Origin: Tetracentron sinense
Taxonomy: Eukaryota; Streptophyta; Magnoliopsida; Trochodendrales; Trochodendraceae
Direction of reading: 5' to 3'
DNA length: 64,000 bases
NCBI GenBank assembly: GCA_015143295.1
Contig: CM026557.1
Location: forward strand, 28,243,760 to 28,307,759
Shown: piece by piece, positions 22,360 through 33,975 of the stretch
Layout: each line of letters begins with the position of its first letter
Numbering within the stretch: position 1 is the stretch's first letter
Notes under the pieces: model-generated
Seen by the model: the letters and a program-made list of their open reading frames with translations, nothing else
Told to the model about the DNA's origin: nothing
The model's database searches: none
Position numbers and translations under genes: made by a program

Positions 22360-23786
22360 CCCTAACCTTCCAGAGGGTCCTCAGTCCATGAGGAACCCCT
22401 TGGAGGTGCCATAGTGCAGTACATATGGGAAAAAATCAAGTTTCTAGGAAAACCAGGAATGACGGTAAACACAGTACCACCATTCTTGGACTGCCTGCTT
22501 ACAGTAGCCTTAGACCCCATTTGGGTGGCCCCTGGTCCATTCCAGAGCCTAGGTTTGGTCCCTAGGACATCCCCCTTCTTATCCTGGTCATTCTAGGCTA
22601 ACCCTAATAGCTTAACCATGGTTAAAATCCCCTTAATTGGAAATTGTCCAGAATGGCAGTAAAATATCTACCGCCATTCTAAGTTTTTCAAGGCCATTTT
22701 AGACCATGTCTAGGGCCTGCCACAAGCCCAGGATACTTAGGGGAGTTCCCTCTTCAACCCTAGAGGGTCTATAACCCTATGGTTACACCCCTAACCTTAC
22801 CTCTTAACCTGTAAAGCCAGTTCCAGAAGTATCTAGAAAAAGTGGTAAACAGTTCACCACCATTCCAATTCTGTAAAGAAATGGAAATGACGGCAATCAA
22901 TTTAACGTCATTCCCTGTATTCTTGTTATTTGGGCTTTACACATGGCCCAGATCAGGTAGGAGGCCATCTAGCCCTGTCATGTTATCTGGGCCCACCTTG
23001 ACCAGACCATGCTTCTTAACTGGGGTTAACTCAACCCCGATTAACCTTTAACCATGGTTAAAGTCCTTTAACCCTTAGAAAAATCTCAAAAATATTCAAA
23101 AATGCAAAAAGACCAAAAAAATCTACCTTAGATCTTTTAATCGTGGTTAATAGCCCTAATCATGGCTAACTCTTCCTTTAACTCCGGTTAAATCCCTTTT
23201 GGCCTACCGAGCCTAATCTCTTAGCCTACCGGGCTTACCCTTGGCCTACCGGGCCTAACCCTAGTCTACCGGACTTACCCTTGGCCTACCGGGCCTATCT
23301 CTTAGTCTACTGGACTAATCCTTGACCTTAGGGCCCAAACCATGCACTTGACCAACCCGCTCGATCAAACCCTACCTCCAGTCTAGACCCTTAGCCACCC
23401 CGGTGCACACACACACACTTCCCTTAGCCTTGACACAGGCTCACGTGCCAGAACTACGCTCGGTCTGATCTCACCCATGTGAGTACATAGGCAACCCAAC
23501 CCCGGTTTGACCCTAGTTAGTTTTTCTTTCTTGGGTTAGTATAATCTAAACACTTAGGCATTTGAATAATATTTGACTTTAATTTTGCTTACACCTAGAA
23601 AGTAGGTAACTATTATAAAATAGGGGTCCCGGGGTGCCTAACACCTTGCCCAAGACTTAACCGAACCTCTTACCTAGAACTCTCACGTAGACTAAGACCT
23701 TATCCACGACCCGGGGATTTATCCCTTCGGAATTAATAAGTGGTGACTCTCAATACATCCAGTGAGTATAAAAATCCGTGCTCACA
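22360..23786 (-). mobile_element. Tat/Ogre-like LTR, part, target of the copia insertion
   Basis: Reversed, this begins TGTGAGCACGG at 23786 and carries the GTGTTAGGCACCCC block, matching the LTR at 2816. It stops at 22360, directly at the copia 3' LTR end, so the copia inserted into it and the remainder lies left of the window. It holds four AATGGCGGTAA-type inverted repeats (22457-22485, 22651-22679, 22841-22866, 22883-22914). No coding frame is supported. Confidence 0.7.
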
Positions 23787-23918
23787 TAGAGGTTGGCTAA
23801 GAGTAGTGTTAGCACTCCTCCATAACTTATACTTATATTCGCAGGACTCAAACATAGCAACAATGGTCGCCGTAGCCTAGGGCCATGAATAACCATTGCC
23901 CACTAAACACATAAAATA

Positions 23919-24093
23919 GAGGAGTCTTGCCCCAGTTGCATTTACTCCAATTTTTCCACAGACACAAGATTGGGGCTAACATGTGGAGATGTTCATATTT
24001 TAACAGTTTAAAAAAAAATAAAAATCAGAGAATTTTTTATATTTGTAGCTACCCAGCTGTGTCTTTGGAAGATTTGCGACTGGAGCTAGCAAA
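23919..24093 (-). mobile_element. Small MITE, copy A
   Basis: About 175 bp running from GAGGAGTCTTGCCCCAG to CGACTGGAGCTAGCA, with terminal inverted repeats related to TGCTAGCCCCAGTC. Its reverse complement aligns over the full length with 26770-26951, including the central CTGATTTTTATTTTTTT run. It is too short to encode anything. Confidence 0.6.
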
Positions 24094-24605
24094 ATCCTAA
24101 GAAAATATGTCAAGTCAAGATTTTTTATAATTAAAAATTTAAATGAAAAGGAAAATATAGTCCAGAGGACATTAATTGTTTCTAACCATGTGCTACAATA
24201 ACTATTGCTGCTAAGTTCTACTCTATTGGCACGCCCGTCTCAAGGTTCTTCAATGTGTGCACACAACGTGCACTGTTTTGGGCACATGCACGCATTTGTT
24301 CATGTTTCTTTTTTCCCCCATATCTTTCGCTTAATAATATACTTTAGTGTTACTTTTCATAATTAATTTAAATCTTTTGGTTATTTAGTTGATTAGATCA
24401 CATTTTTATATTCCCTACTTTTAAGTGCAAAGGATATTGGTGTTAGTTTCTTAAGTAACAAATGCATTGTAGTTATCAAGAATGTTGTGCCATATGAAGA
24501 CAAATTTGATTCAAACTGCGTAAAGAAAACACATGCTTACATCCATTTATGGAGCCTTGAACTTATCAAATTCTTAGAAGATAAACAAATATATGTGGTA
24601 GTAAC
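24094..24605. other. Intergenic, nothing recognised
   Basis: AT-rich DNA without a supportable gene or repeat. Confidence 0.4.
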
Positions 24606-25516
24606 TAGGGCTGTCAATGGGCAGTCCGGGTTTGTCCAAGCCCAACCCTCACTTATAAGGGTTTGGCCTAAACCCAACCCACGTCCTACCCTCAGGGTCA
24701 ACTCTGGCCAGGGCTTGAAAAGAAGATAAAAGAACAAAAAAAATTCATGATATTTATCGATTTTTTTTTCCTAAATCACCACTGGCTGTCAACTTGATAT
24801 CAACTTCCTCATTTATCCGAATTTGTGATCGAGTGGTGAAGTAAAAACTTATTCTCAAATTTAAATGAGATTTATGATTTATTTAAGGTTTAAGAATGTT
24901 ATGGTTTTGGGTGTTAGGTTTAGGATGGGCGTAGGATTTATTCTTTTGTGATGAAAATTAATAACAGAGATGAGTGTAGGAATAGGATTTATTAAGGGTT
25001 TAGGTTGAAAAACCCTAATGATACACTCATATTAGGGCTAGGGTTTATGGCTTACTAATTAAGATTTCATAGGCTTTACAGTTACTGATTGATTATGATT
25101 CCTGATCAATAACAAAATTTAAAATTGATAATCCTATAAGGCTACAACAAGGATTAAATTAGATTAGGGTCTTTTAGGTTACTAATTATAATTTTTAAGG
25201 ATTAAGTTATTTCTAGCTTCAATGAAAAGAATTTATACAATAAATAGACAAATAATTATCGTACAACTTTAGCGAATTGATATTAAATGAAAAAAAAAAA
25301 GATAGTATAGAAAATAAAAGAGATATTAGTGAAATTACTACCGTATCCCATGAGGGCCAGGTTAGACTTTAAAGGTTGTTGCCCAAGCGTGGCCCTCATG
25401 TTAGCATGCCAAAATGTTTTGGGCCAACCTGACTTTAAGGATGAAAAAAGCCCTCAATTTTGTGCGCTTGAGGGTCGGGCGAGATACCATCACTTGAGGG
25501 CGGAATTGACACCCTA
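24606..25516 (+). mobile_element. hAT-like non-autonomous DNA transposon
   Basis: The 911-bp segment begins TAGGGCTGTCAATGGG and ends AATTGACACCCTA, forming imperfect terminal inverted repeats. Flanking 8-mers are GTAGTAAC and GTGCTAAC, six of eight identical, as for an aged hAT target duplication. No transposase frame is present. The TAGGG(C)TGTCAA end type is common among plant hAT derivatives, which is the basis for the class. Confidence 0.55.
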
Positions 25517-25524
25517 GTGCTAAC

Positions 25525-26690
25525 CACGTTATCCTATTTATACCCAATATACAGATTTTTCCTCAAAAACTCATGGAAGGAGATCTAAGTTTTTCTTTCT
25601 TTGCTATTTTATAAATTAAAAAAAAAAGAAAAAGAAAAGGATATTAGGTAAATAACATTTGCAAGAAATAATCTGAAAAATGTTATAAATTAATAAATGT
25701 ATATATATATATATATATAGTGTGTGTGTGTTTGGTTCTCATTAGTGCAGCTCACTACAGTTATAGTGAGCGGCCCCTCTAGAATCTCAACATGTGGCAA
25801 GTCCTTTGAAGATTTGACCATTGGACGCCAAGGTGAGTCTCATACGAGACACCTGATAACAAAAAGGGGGCACATGATAAAAAAAAATCAAGCAGACGAA
25901 TTATTCTATACCTTAGTTTATTAGCATTAATTTTTTAAGGTTCATCAGGCTACATCCGTTATAGAAATTTCTAATCTTTCAAACTTCAATCGGAGGGTTT
26001 AAAAATGTCCAATCGGCTTACTTTTTTGCCACATATACAAGAGGTCGATCCACCATGACATCCAACATTGGATTTAAAAAATAAATTGTCACGTGAGTTT
26101 TTTAATGGGGCTGCTCTCATTAGTTAGGGTTTCAGAGCCTAGTATTTGAAATTGAGCTAAACGACGAGCACATCAATTATCACATCACAACTCATGCAAA
26201 TAGATCTCAGACTACTCACATAGAGATACACACTGCCACAAAAGCAAGGTGTGTGTCACGCATACTATTATTGGCCAAGGAATAGAAACTTTCATTTGTA
26301 GGAGAGCACCTGTGAAGTTGGAAACTAAAAAATTGTAAAAGAGTAAAACCAAATTAGGTGTGGTGGGGGGCATAAACAATTGGGAAAAGCAAGCAAACTA
26401 TTTAATATTGAAAACATATGAGCAAGCAAGCTTAAGGTTTTGATTGTTCTTGATCATGCCAAGGTTTCAACTCTCACACAATTTCTTAATTGTATACAAT
26501 TCTTTTCACTTGTGCTTTGGAAAGTAATATTAAATAATCACATCTTCACTTTAATAAATCAACAAATGTTAGGCACTGAGGACAGTGGCCAGGAAATAGC
26601 CATCATTTTATGCCTTAACTTCTTTGCTTCTATGTTCTCCACCGGACAGGAAGATCTCAACTTCTCACGGTGAATATTCTATGATATGAC
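25525..26690. other. Intergenic with a TA/GT microsatellite
   Basis: A TA run followed by GT repeats lies at about 25699-25735. The rest shows no supportable gene. Confidence 0.5.
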
Positions 26691-26692
26691 AC

Positions 26693-26766
26693 CCTTCCCT
26701 GGTTGCTCTAGTGGTAGGAAACTCTATTTGAGTCTGATGTACCGACAACCCAACTAACCTAACTAC
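26693..26766 (+). other. Possible tRNA-derived SINE head
   Basis: GGTTGCTCTAGTGGTAGG resembles a pol III A box. TTTGAGTCTGATGTACC about 25 bp later weakly resembles a B box. A MITE follows immediately. There is no cloverleaf and no clear SINE tail. Confidence 0.2.
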
Positions 26767-26769
26767 AGA

Positions 26770-26951
26770 AATGCTAGCCCCAGTCACAATCTTCCGTCTA
26801 CCGTAGACGCAACTTGGAGGCTACAAATGTCAAACATCTGATTTTTATTTTTTTAATATGTTAAAATGTCAAACATGTCCACGTGGGGCACCTACTCCTG
26901 CGTCTGGAAAATTTTGGGGTTGAGCTATTGGGACTGGGCATAGCACTCCTC
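26770..26951 (+). mobile_element. Small MITE, copy B
   Basis: Terminal inverted repeats TGCTAGCCCCAGTC at the left and GACTGGGCATAGCACTCCTC at the right. Same family as 23919-24093, in opposite orientation. Confidence 0.6.
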
Positions 26952-27104
26952 AACCTAACTAATAAAAAAATTCTTAAAGGAATGATGTTACTATTAAGAA
27001 AAAATTATATATATAAATATAGGGAACATTGAAAAAATATATGAAAAGTCAAAATCTCTCTCATGTATTTTGACTAGTCCCTTATAAAATTGTTTTAAAA
27101 ACAA

Positions 27105-27835
27105 AGAGAAGTGATTAGCGGACCCAGGGTCCACTTCTTATTTTATCTCCTTGTCATCCTGTCCCTTTTAACACCCCTTTAACCTTGGTTAAGCTTATTA
27201 AATTAAAGTTTTGTTTTTTTCTTTAAAACTAAGGTTGGATTGATTAACCTTAGGGGTGAGTGAATCTTATCCACAATTGGTGAATATTTAAAAGTGGGAT
27301 GTGGACAAATGAGGACCGACTATTTCGTTAGATAATGGAAACTGTGGATCTGTTAAGCATTTTCCAAGAAAAACTAAATCATTCGTAACTTTAGTGAGTT
27401 TGATAATTAATGCAGGAGTAAAAATGTTTTGGTGAATGTTAACAAATTCACCCATTAAATGATTGTTAGCAACACTTTTATATATATATATATATTCCAT
27501 AATATGGTTTTTGAGGTATTATTGACTAACCTTGTTTTTCTTTTAAATTTTGCTAGCCATACTCTCAAGTCTCACTTTTGCTTAACAAAACAGTCTTACT
27601 TGATAATATAACAAAGAGCAGTGAATAGCAGATCGATACCTTGTCTTCTCATGTACCTTTTAATCCTAATTTAATTTTGGTTAAAACTTAATTAAATTAT
27701 AGTTAAGATTTTTGGTTTTTGTTTTTTTTAAAAAACCAGGTTGGATATTCTTAATCCTAAGAATGAGTGAATTTTAACCACAGTTGGTTAATGTTAAAAA
27801 GTGAGATGTAGATAAATGAGGACGGTCCTTTTGAT
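27105..27835 (+). repeat. Diverged direct repeat, two copies
   Basis: About 27163-27330 and 27650-27830 share the order TTTTAA...TTGGTTAA, a T-rich run, AGGTTGGAT, GAGTGAAT, GTGGACAAATGAGGAC and similar. They are about 490 bp apart and strongly diverged. A shorter pair follows near 27960 and 28090 (TTTTGTC...CCAT, AATTATTAACAAG). Origin unknown. Confidence 0.5.
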
Positions 27836-28331
27836 TAAATTCAACCGCCCGGTCAGATAAACATTTTTCTATGACAAATGGAGCCCACAAGTGGACCATA
27901 ACAAAAAAAAATTAAATCATATCATAGAAAATTTTGAATTGTGAGTCTTTGTTTTTTATTGTGAAAGTTTTGTCCGAATCCCATCTTTCACAACCCCAGG
28001 GATGAGGGAATCTGACAATCACGATAGTTTAGAATTTATTAACAAGGGGTATGAAATTTTTTCCATTGTTTTCTCTTAGTCTTTTAAGTGAAATTTTGTC
28101 TGAATGCCATTTGTCACAACTCTCGACAACCACATAAGTTTAGTACTTTTTAACAAGGTATTTACTTGAGATGATATTTTTTAGTCATGTAGTTTGTACT
28201 TAGTAGGACTTTAAATGTCAGAACAACACACAGCACTTGAAATTATAGAGTTAAATCCACATTTATTTATTTATATATTAATACATAGAATTTAGGATTC
28301 CCCACACATCCATACTATATAATATAATAAT

Positions 28332-28370
28332 AGGGGTGCCAACAACTAGAAAATCTTACGTGGCACCCCT
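28332..28370. repeat. Perfect 10-bp inverted repeat
   Basis: AGGGGTGCCA and TGGCACCCCT surround a 19-base spacer. A second one, ATTCTAAATG/CATTTAGAAT with a 4-base loop, lies at 28605-28628. The surroundings (27836-29070) hold no gene I can support. Confidence 0.5.
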
Positions 28371-29070
28371 CTTTGTCCCCATTTGCAATTTGGTGCTATC
28401 ATATCGAGTCTCTTTTTTATCTCTCAAACCACACCTCTTCCAAATAGGTACACCACTATTTTAACTGATGTACTCGTTCACGTTGAATCTTGTAACTCTT
28501 TATTGTCGCCAAAACATCCCTTTTGTGAAGCAAACAGTTGGGTTTTTTCTTACTCCTTTTAGGGACACACCTCTTCAAATATGGTTACAAGGAATTTCAT
28601 TATGATTCTAAATGAAATCATTTAGAATAAAACTTTTTACTCTTTTCTCTTAAACCAATATAAAAAGAATGATTTCATTCTTATTTAGTATCCTTAGTTT
28701 CCACACAATTATCTTCAAATCCCAAACCAACTTGCCTTTTGAGTATTAATTGTGTGCACTTCTTTGCCCAACTCTTGAAACCAACTTATATATTGATTGA
28801 CTGCTGCAATTTAAACCACCAAACCGACACCACTACTCATTCAATGTACTTATCTCATCTTCTTCTCCACTCCACTCACAGTTAATACTTGCGTGGAATC
28901 ATCCACCAATAGTAAGGGAATAATATTTTTAGGACCCTGTGTATATCTCACAGTCTCCTCTTCTTTACGGTACTAACTGGATAAGTACTACAGATCTCCA
29001 CTATGTTTTATAAAGAGAAATCGCCCTTACCGCTTGAGTTATTAACCACATTATGAAAGAATCATTGGGG

Positions 29071-29240
29071 GGAAATTTTATGGGATTGTGATAAGCTTGA
29101 TAGAGAGAGTAAAATAAAAGAACGTATTGATTCATTGGAGGAATTTTAGGGGATTATGATAAAAAAGATACAAAGAATGCAAGAGAATTAATACATGAGA
29201 AGGATTTTAGGGGATTGTGATAAAATGAATATAAAGAGAG
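29071..29240 (+). repeat. Imperfect 62-69 bp tandem repeat, three units
   Basis: GGAAATTTTATGGGATTGTG, GGAATTTTAGGGGATTATG and GGATTTTAGGGGATTGTG occur near 29071, 29140 and 29202, each followed by ATAA and a purine-rich stretch. Confidence 0.6.
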
Positions 29241-29249
29241 ACTAGAGAT

Positions 29250-31377
29250 GTATTTGATTTTCTTTTTCTAATTAAATCTTTACAATTTCATAATGTTTGT
29301 CTTATGAATGGTTAGTTCTAATTTATTTTATTTTTCTTATTCACACCAGTGCATTGCATGGTTACTGCTAGTATATATATTTATATATTGTTGAATCCAA
29401 GGATTCGGATTACTGAAATGGATTGTTATATCTTCACTTGCACCTGTGGATTTTCCAAACATGACCAACGAGTCATTATCAGCAACCTCCTTTTGATATT
29501 TATGGGTCACTTTGCAAGCCTGAAGTAGTTTGGCGATAATTGCACTTCTCCAGGTTTCCTGAAAGAGTGAGTAAAAAAAAAAGGAAGAAAAGATGAAAGT
29601 GATCGAAGGTAGAGAAGAGGGAACAGTGAAGAATCCCAATGAACTGGAAGCCTTCCTTCTCCAAAGTACTCAGGATTACGTCCAGTATCTGAGAACGAGA
29701 ACTTCTCTTTTTAAATTTCTGACTCCAAAAAGATTTACAAGTATTGATCCCAAATCAGATCCCCTAATTCTTACTGGTCCTCTCCTATTTATCTAAGAAA
29801 ATCCTTATTTAATAATTATTTATATATTAAAAATATTAGTGATATGACATCTAACTAATTTTGACATATGACAACTGTTTTCTGTTAACAGGAATCTTTC
29901 TGTTAAAATATAGAAAAAAATTATTAAGTGGAGCCTATCTGTTAACAAATGGATGTATTCTGTTAAAAGTAACTGACATCCGTTAAAGGGAGCCATTTTG
30001 TCAAACATCACGTGTTCTTTCAGAAAAAAGTTGCCAGCTCATCAAACCACCATAACCGATTTTCAATTATGACTTAATCATTTATACTGTTATGACCCAA
30101 ACAATCTTTTGGATACATTCTTCAAAGGTTAAAAGAGTAAACTACTTTCTCAAAAGAGTTTATCTATTTTAACAAATTTCCTCCTAGCCCGCTAAACCAC
30201 ATCTCATAATCCTTCCCCCAGATATATAATATATATAAATCATCGTATACTAAAGGTGGGTCATAAGCCTTTGGGATACCTTGTCTAGAGAAATCGTAAG
30301 TGCTAGGCGAGGGCACTATTCTCAGGGTGGATACGATATCCACCATCAGGCCTCAATCATCTAGTACGAGAGACTGGGACTATGGAAACCTCGTTTTCTT
30401 CTAATAGGCTATAGTGAAATAGAGGCAAGATAAATCCCAGCATTCCCTCCTGACTATCAATCCAGAAAGTAATCCATACTTTGCTAGAATAGGAGATGGG
30501 GGGAACACACACACCCATTCCCACGAGGAAGACAATCAGTGCCTTTACCCCCTGACAAGGCAATAGGGTTCATGGTGATCTGAATCCACTGAATCCCTAT
30601 AGAGACGAGTCTGAACTGGTAACCGCCTTTTTCGTCTCAATGGAGTTTGATTCCTTCGAGCTTTTGATCAGCATGAGCCCGTAACGACATTGATTCAAGA
30701 CCTGTCTTGAAGAAAAAATATTATAATGACGTTAGAAAACATTCAATAATCTGATTCTACTGAAGTCTAACCAAGGACAAGTTTGGTCCTGACGAAGTAT
30801 GCCGCATTTGAGCTTTCTATCAGATGTTGAAAGCTTATCAATTAGTCAAAATCTACTCCTTTGACCACATCATTTATTGAGTACTTAGCTACTTCAGATC
30901 ATGAAGGCGTAACGAGTTGATCAACATGCTCAGAGTCCGGTTCTTATTCTCGAAGGTGGCATATTTTGAGTTATCTGAACCTTTCAAATCATTTGAGCTT
31001 TTCACTCGAATCTAAAAGTTTATCACAGTATCTGTAAAAGATTACTCATGCCGAAAAAGGAGTTAGTAATTAATAACTAAAGGCTTATTGTGCTTCCAAG
31101 AGCGTTAAACCAAAAAAATAGTGTAAATGAACATTTGATACACTATTGGCTCAAAATTTATGTCTTGGAAAAAAATATTTTAAGGCAATGGAACCTTTTC
31201 GGATCATCATAATCTTTGTATACGTGGCTTCTAACTAGTTCAGATTCTGATCTAACTAGGAAAATATCTTCCACATGCCAATGCATCATCTTCCATCATC
31301 AACATTTAGCCCCCTGCTTGTAAAGACAGCAAAATCCATCCATCATCTTTACAAGACGTCTGTGTAGGTAATCAAAA
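29250..31377. other. Intergenic, no recognised gene
   Basis: Two opposed short open frames near 29337-29639 (minus) and 29593-29796 (plus) resemble nothing I know; the first has no clear start context. At 30160-30700 the sequence is less AT-rich, but open frames are only 60-68 residues and unrecognised. They could be exon remnants of a decayed gene, but I cannot show it. Confidence 0.4.
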
Positions 31378-31660
31378 ATGCTTCTGATCATATCGGAACA
31401 TGTATCTAGATGTATTAAATGTATCCGAATATCAAAAGGTATCAGAATGTATCTAAACATATTCAATATGTCAGAATATCATAATGTATTAGAAATATAT
31501 CAATGTATCAGAGTATATTGGGATATGTCAAAACATTCCTAAATATATCAAAATATATCATCGTATCAGAAGATATCAGAACTTACCAAAACGTACCATA
31601 ATATGTCAGAATATATTTTGCTATATCAGAAAGTATCCTTGATACTCAGAGTATCTCTGA
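31378..31660 (+). repeat. Degenerate TATCAGAATATATC-type repeat
   Basis: The roughly 10-12 bp unit TATCAGAAT(A/G)T recurs more than fifteen times with variation (TATCAATGTATCAGAGTAT, TATCATCGTATCAGAAG). Spacing is irregular. No coding frame runs through it. Confidence 0.65.
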
Positions 31661-32035
31661 TTTTGAGATAATTTATCAATCTCATGACATCAGTCAATAT
31701 TCGATTATCAGCTTTTATGGAAATGACATTTCAAAATTTCCTACTAACCTTCAAATGCCATCCTTGACATTTAATGTCAATCCTTTCATCGTTGCCAGCT
31801 GGCTAACCAACGCCGTCATCTAGCTGTTCTTTTTTTTAAAAAAAAAGTTGAGAACTTGATGATAACCGTCCTCGGTTACGCTTCCATTTTTTCAAGGTTT
31901 CGAGCCCGTATTTAATGCTCACCTCTTTAAATTCTTCCCTTTTCAAACTTTTAGTAACCTTTTTATTTTTTTCGAAATCAACCAAGAACCAGAACTTCAT
32001 GTTCGTCTTCTTGCATCAAGAATTAGAACTTCTTT
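31661..32035 (+). other. Sequence upstream of the putative host gene
   Basis: Joined across the 32036-63765 insertion (duplication TCTTT), this would lie just upstream of 63771. Pyrimidine-rich stretches such as TCTTCTTGCATCAAG look like a plant promoter/5' UTR, with TATA-like CTTTAAATTC near 31925. Inference only. Confidence 0.3.
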
Positions 32036-32198
32036 TGTCGCGGCCCAAAATGCCCCCTAGGAGTTAGGGATACTTTAGCTCGGACCGCCGTATCATACCA
32101 TCCTGTATGACACATAAGGCACACATACTAACCATCTTGTCAGAGTACACAAGTTATAAAACATAGCGGAAATGATTTATAATAAAATACTCCTATAA

Positions 32199-32432
32199 TC
32201 AGTCCAAGTCTAGACCAACAGAAAATATCCAAAATATGGAGTGGACAAGTCCCACTCTCAACATGCACAAAATATCAGTATGATTCTTCTCACTCTCTAA
32301 ACAAAAATCAAAGTCGGGCCGCCTATCCCATGATCCATCGTCCTGGTAATGGTCCATAGAGGGCTCCAGATCGTAGTATTCTTCCTCTATCCAAGGCTCC
32401 GTACCACAGACATCGAAAGGAACACGTGCACC
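32199..32432 (-). CDS. LTR-embedded acidic ORF, extended by stop loss
   Basis: A 77-residue minus-strand frame reading ARVPFDVCGTEPWIEEEY, an EPSMDHYQDDG segment and DFDFC. In the sister LTR (60137-60271) a TAA follows DFDFC. Here it is TTA, so the frame runs on through 33 extra, probably meaningless residues. The module itself is preserved between the two LTRs apart from a few substitutions. Confidence 0.35.
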   Translation of the reverse strand, partial: GARVPFDVCGTEPWIEEEYYDLEPSMDHYQDDGSWDRRPDFDFCLESEKNHTDILCMLRVGLVHSIFWIFSVGLDLD

Positions 32433-33498
32433 TATCGAAGTCAATAATCGACTGAGCATGGAATACTCAGTGATATACAAACTACTAACTAACAGTGAAT
32501 AATATCATGAACATGCATAAGCTTAGAGAATAATATTCGTGAAAGTAGTTACCAAAATCTTTTTCTCAAAAGTATTCGTGTGAAATCAAAACCGAGTAAA
32601 TCTTGTGAGGCCGTATGATAATCAAGTTTCTTGTGAGTTCTTGCGAGAGTTGGGATTCCTTGTGAACATGCGAAATCTGAGTATGCATGATTTCTTGTGA
32701 GCTTGTGAGTAATGAATACTTTTGAGTCCATGTATAGTGGGATTCCTTGTGAGCTTTGAAACAATTTTAGAACACCAACCCAAAGTTTGGCTTTGTCAAT
32801 TACCAACCTATAGTTTGGCCTTATCAATTCTTATGAGCTTGTGAGAATTATTTTTACCAAAACCTTCCTTAAGAGCTTTATGAAATACCTTTCTTGTGAG
32901 AAATCATCGGATCTTGCGAGACTTGTAAATATCATGCTAGACTTGTGAACATAAGGTGCATATAGTGCTTGTGAGCATCACGGTGGACTTAGAAAGCTTG
33001 TAGACATAGCATCATATTCATAGTATTAGTGATAGTTTACTTCTCATAGCAACCTAATAGTATTCTTAAGTATAAAAGTCCTTAGAGGCATTAAACCAAA
33101 CACTTAGAGTGCCTAATAATGGTAGTTTACATCCAAGTATAAAATCAACATCCAATCAACCCAATAACATACTTTGATCATGATTTTCTTAAAAGGAATA
33201 GCACATGGTAGGTAGCAGAGTGCATCTACCTTAGTGAAATCGAGGAATTTGATTCCAAATGCTTGGAAGAAGTAAGAACTTCAAGTTCTTTATTAAAAAA
33301 CACTAAAGGAGGGAAGATTGATCTTCTTCTTCAAGCTTTGAGCAAAACCCTAGCTTTTCTCCTTCTTCTCCTCTCAAACTCTTCTTAAAATTATGCTTCA
33401 AGAGTTTTTGAAACCCTAAGGCATGAACTGAGCCTTTTATAGGCAAAGGGCTGTTGGTTAAAGACTTAAAAACCCTTAATGAAGAAAATCTGTGTGTA

Positions 33499-33644
33499 AC
33501 TGATTGATTGGTGGTCGAGACCGAGCGATCGGTGGCTTATCGATCGATCGGTGGTTTCGACCGAGAGATCGGTTGAAAACACCCTCTCTGGAATTTTTTC
33601 CCATACAAAATATTTGACCAGTTGACAGCTACCAAGCAATCGGT
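33499..33644 (-). promoter_or_regulatory. U3 palindrome array, ACCGATCGATCGGT variant, partly deleted
   Basis: Sites start at 33499, 33520, 33539 and 33560 (spacing 21, 19, 21), and one remains of the second group at 33631. The 5' LTR copy keeps three sites in that second group. Confidence 0.65.
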
Positions 33645-33878
33645 GATCCACTGTTTTACTGCAAAAACCCTTTTTACACTACTTGGACCTTCTCCAATCC
33701 AATTCCAATACCTTATACACTTAAAACACACTCCTTTAGGCTATACATACCCATCAACACATGTACACCATATATCCAAACATTTCCATTAGCATAAACC
33801 CACAGGTGTACAAGACTACACTTGAACACTATTCACACACTATTCACTACTTAGTGAAATGATATTTGGGTTTCTACA

Positions 33879-33890
33879 TCCTCCCCCCTT
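33879..33890 (-). other. Polypurine tract of the outer chromovirus
   Basis: Minus-strand AAGGGGGGAGGA directly before the 3' LTR; the inner element has an almost identical tract. Confidence 0.85.
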
Positions 33891-33975
33891 ACAAGAATTT
33901 CGTCCTCGAAATTAGGACGATCCTACGTACATGGAAAAACATAAAACAAACCACTGTACATACACAACCAAAATA

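Larger units (their letters stand above)
32036..33878 (-). mobile_element. 3' LTR of the outer chromovirus
   Basis: An 1843-bp LTR; on the plus strand TGTCGCGGCCC to GGGTTTCTACA. In LTR sense: palindromes 33644-33499, TATAAAA at 33441-33435, donor-like CTAAG/GTAGAT at 33230/33229, hairpin 32470-32452, acceptor-like ATAG/GT at 32432/32431. Relative to the 5' LTR it lost part of one palindrome group near 33645. The 5' LTR in turn lost about 140 bp corresponding to 32510-32650. Confidence 0.9.

Noticed and set aside
26693-26766. A tRNA gene
   Set aside because: A-box-like sequence only; no cloverleaf can be drawn. Kept only as a weak SINE possibility.
30362-30372. TAGTACGAGAG resembling the sarcin-ricin loop of large rRNA
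   Set aside because: Only 11 bases match; flanking sequence does not fit rRNA, so no organelle or rDNA insertion is claimed.
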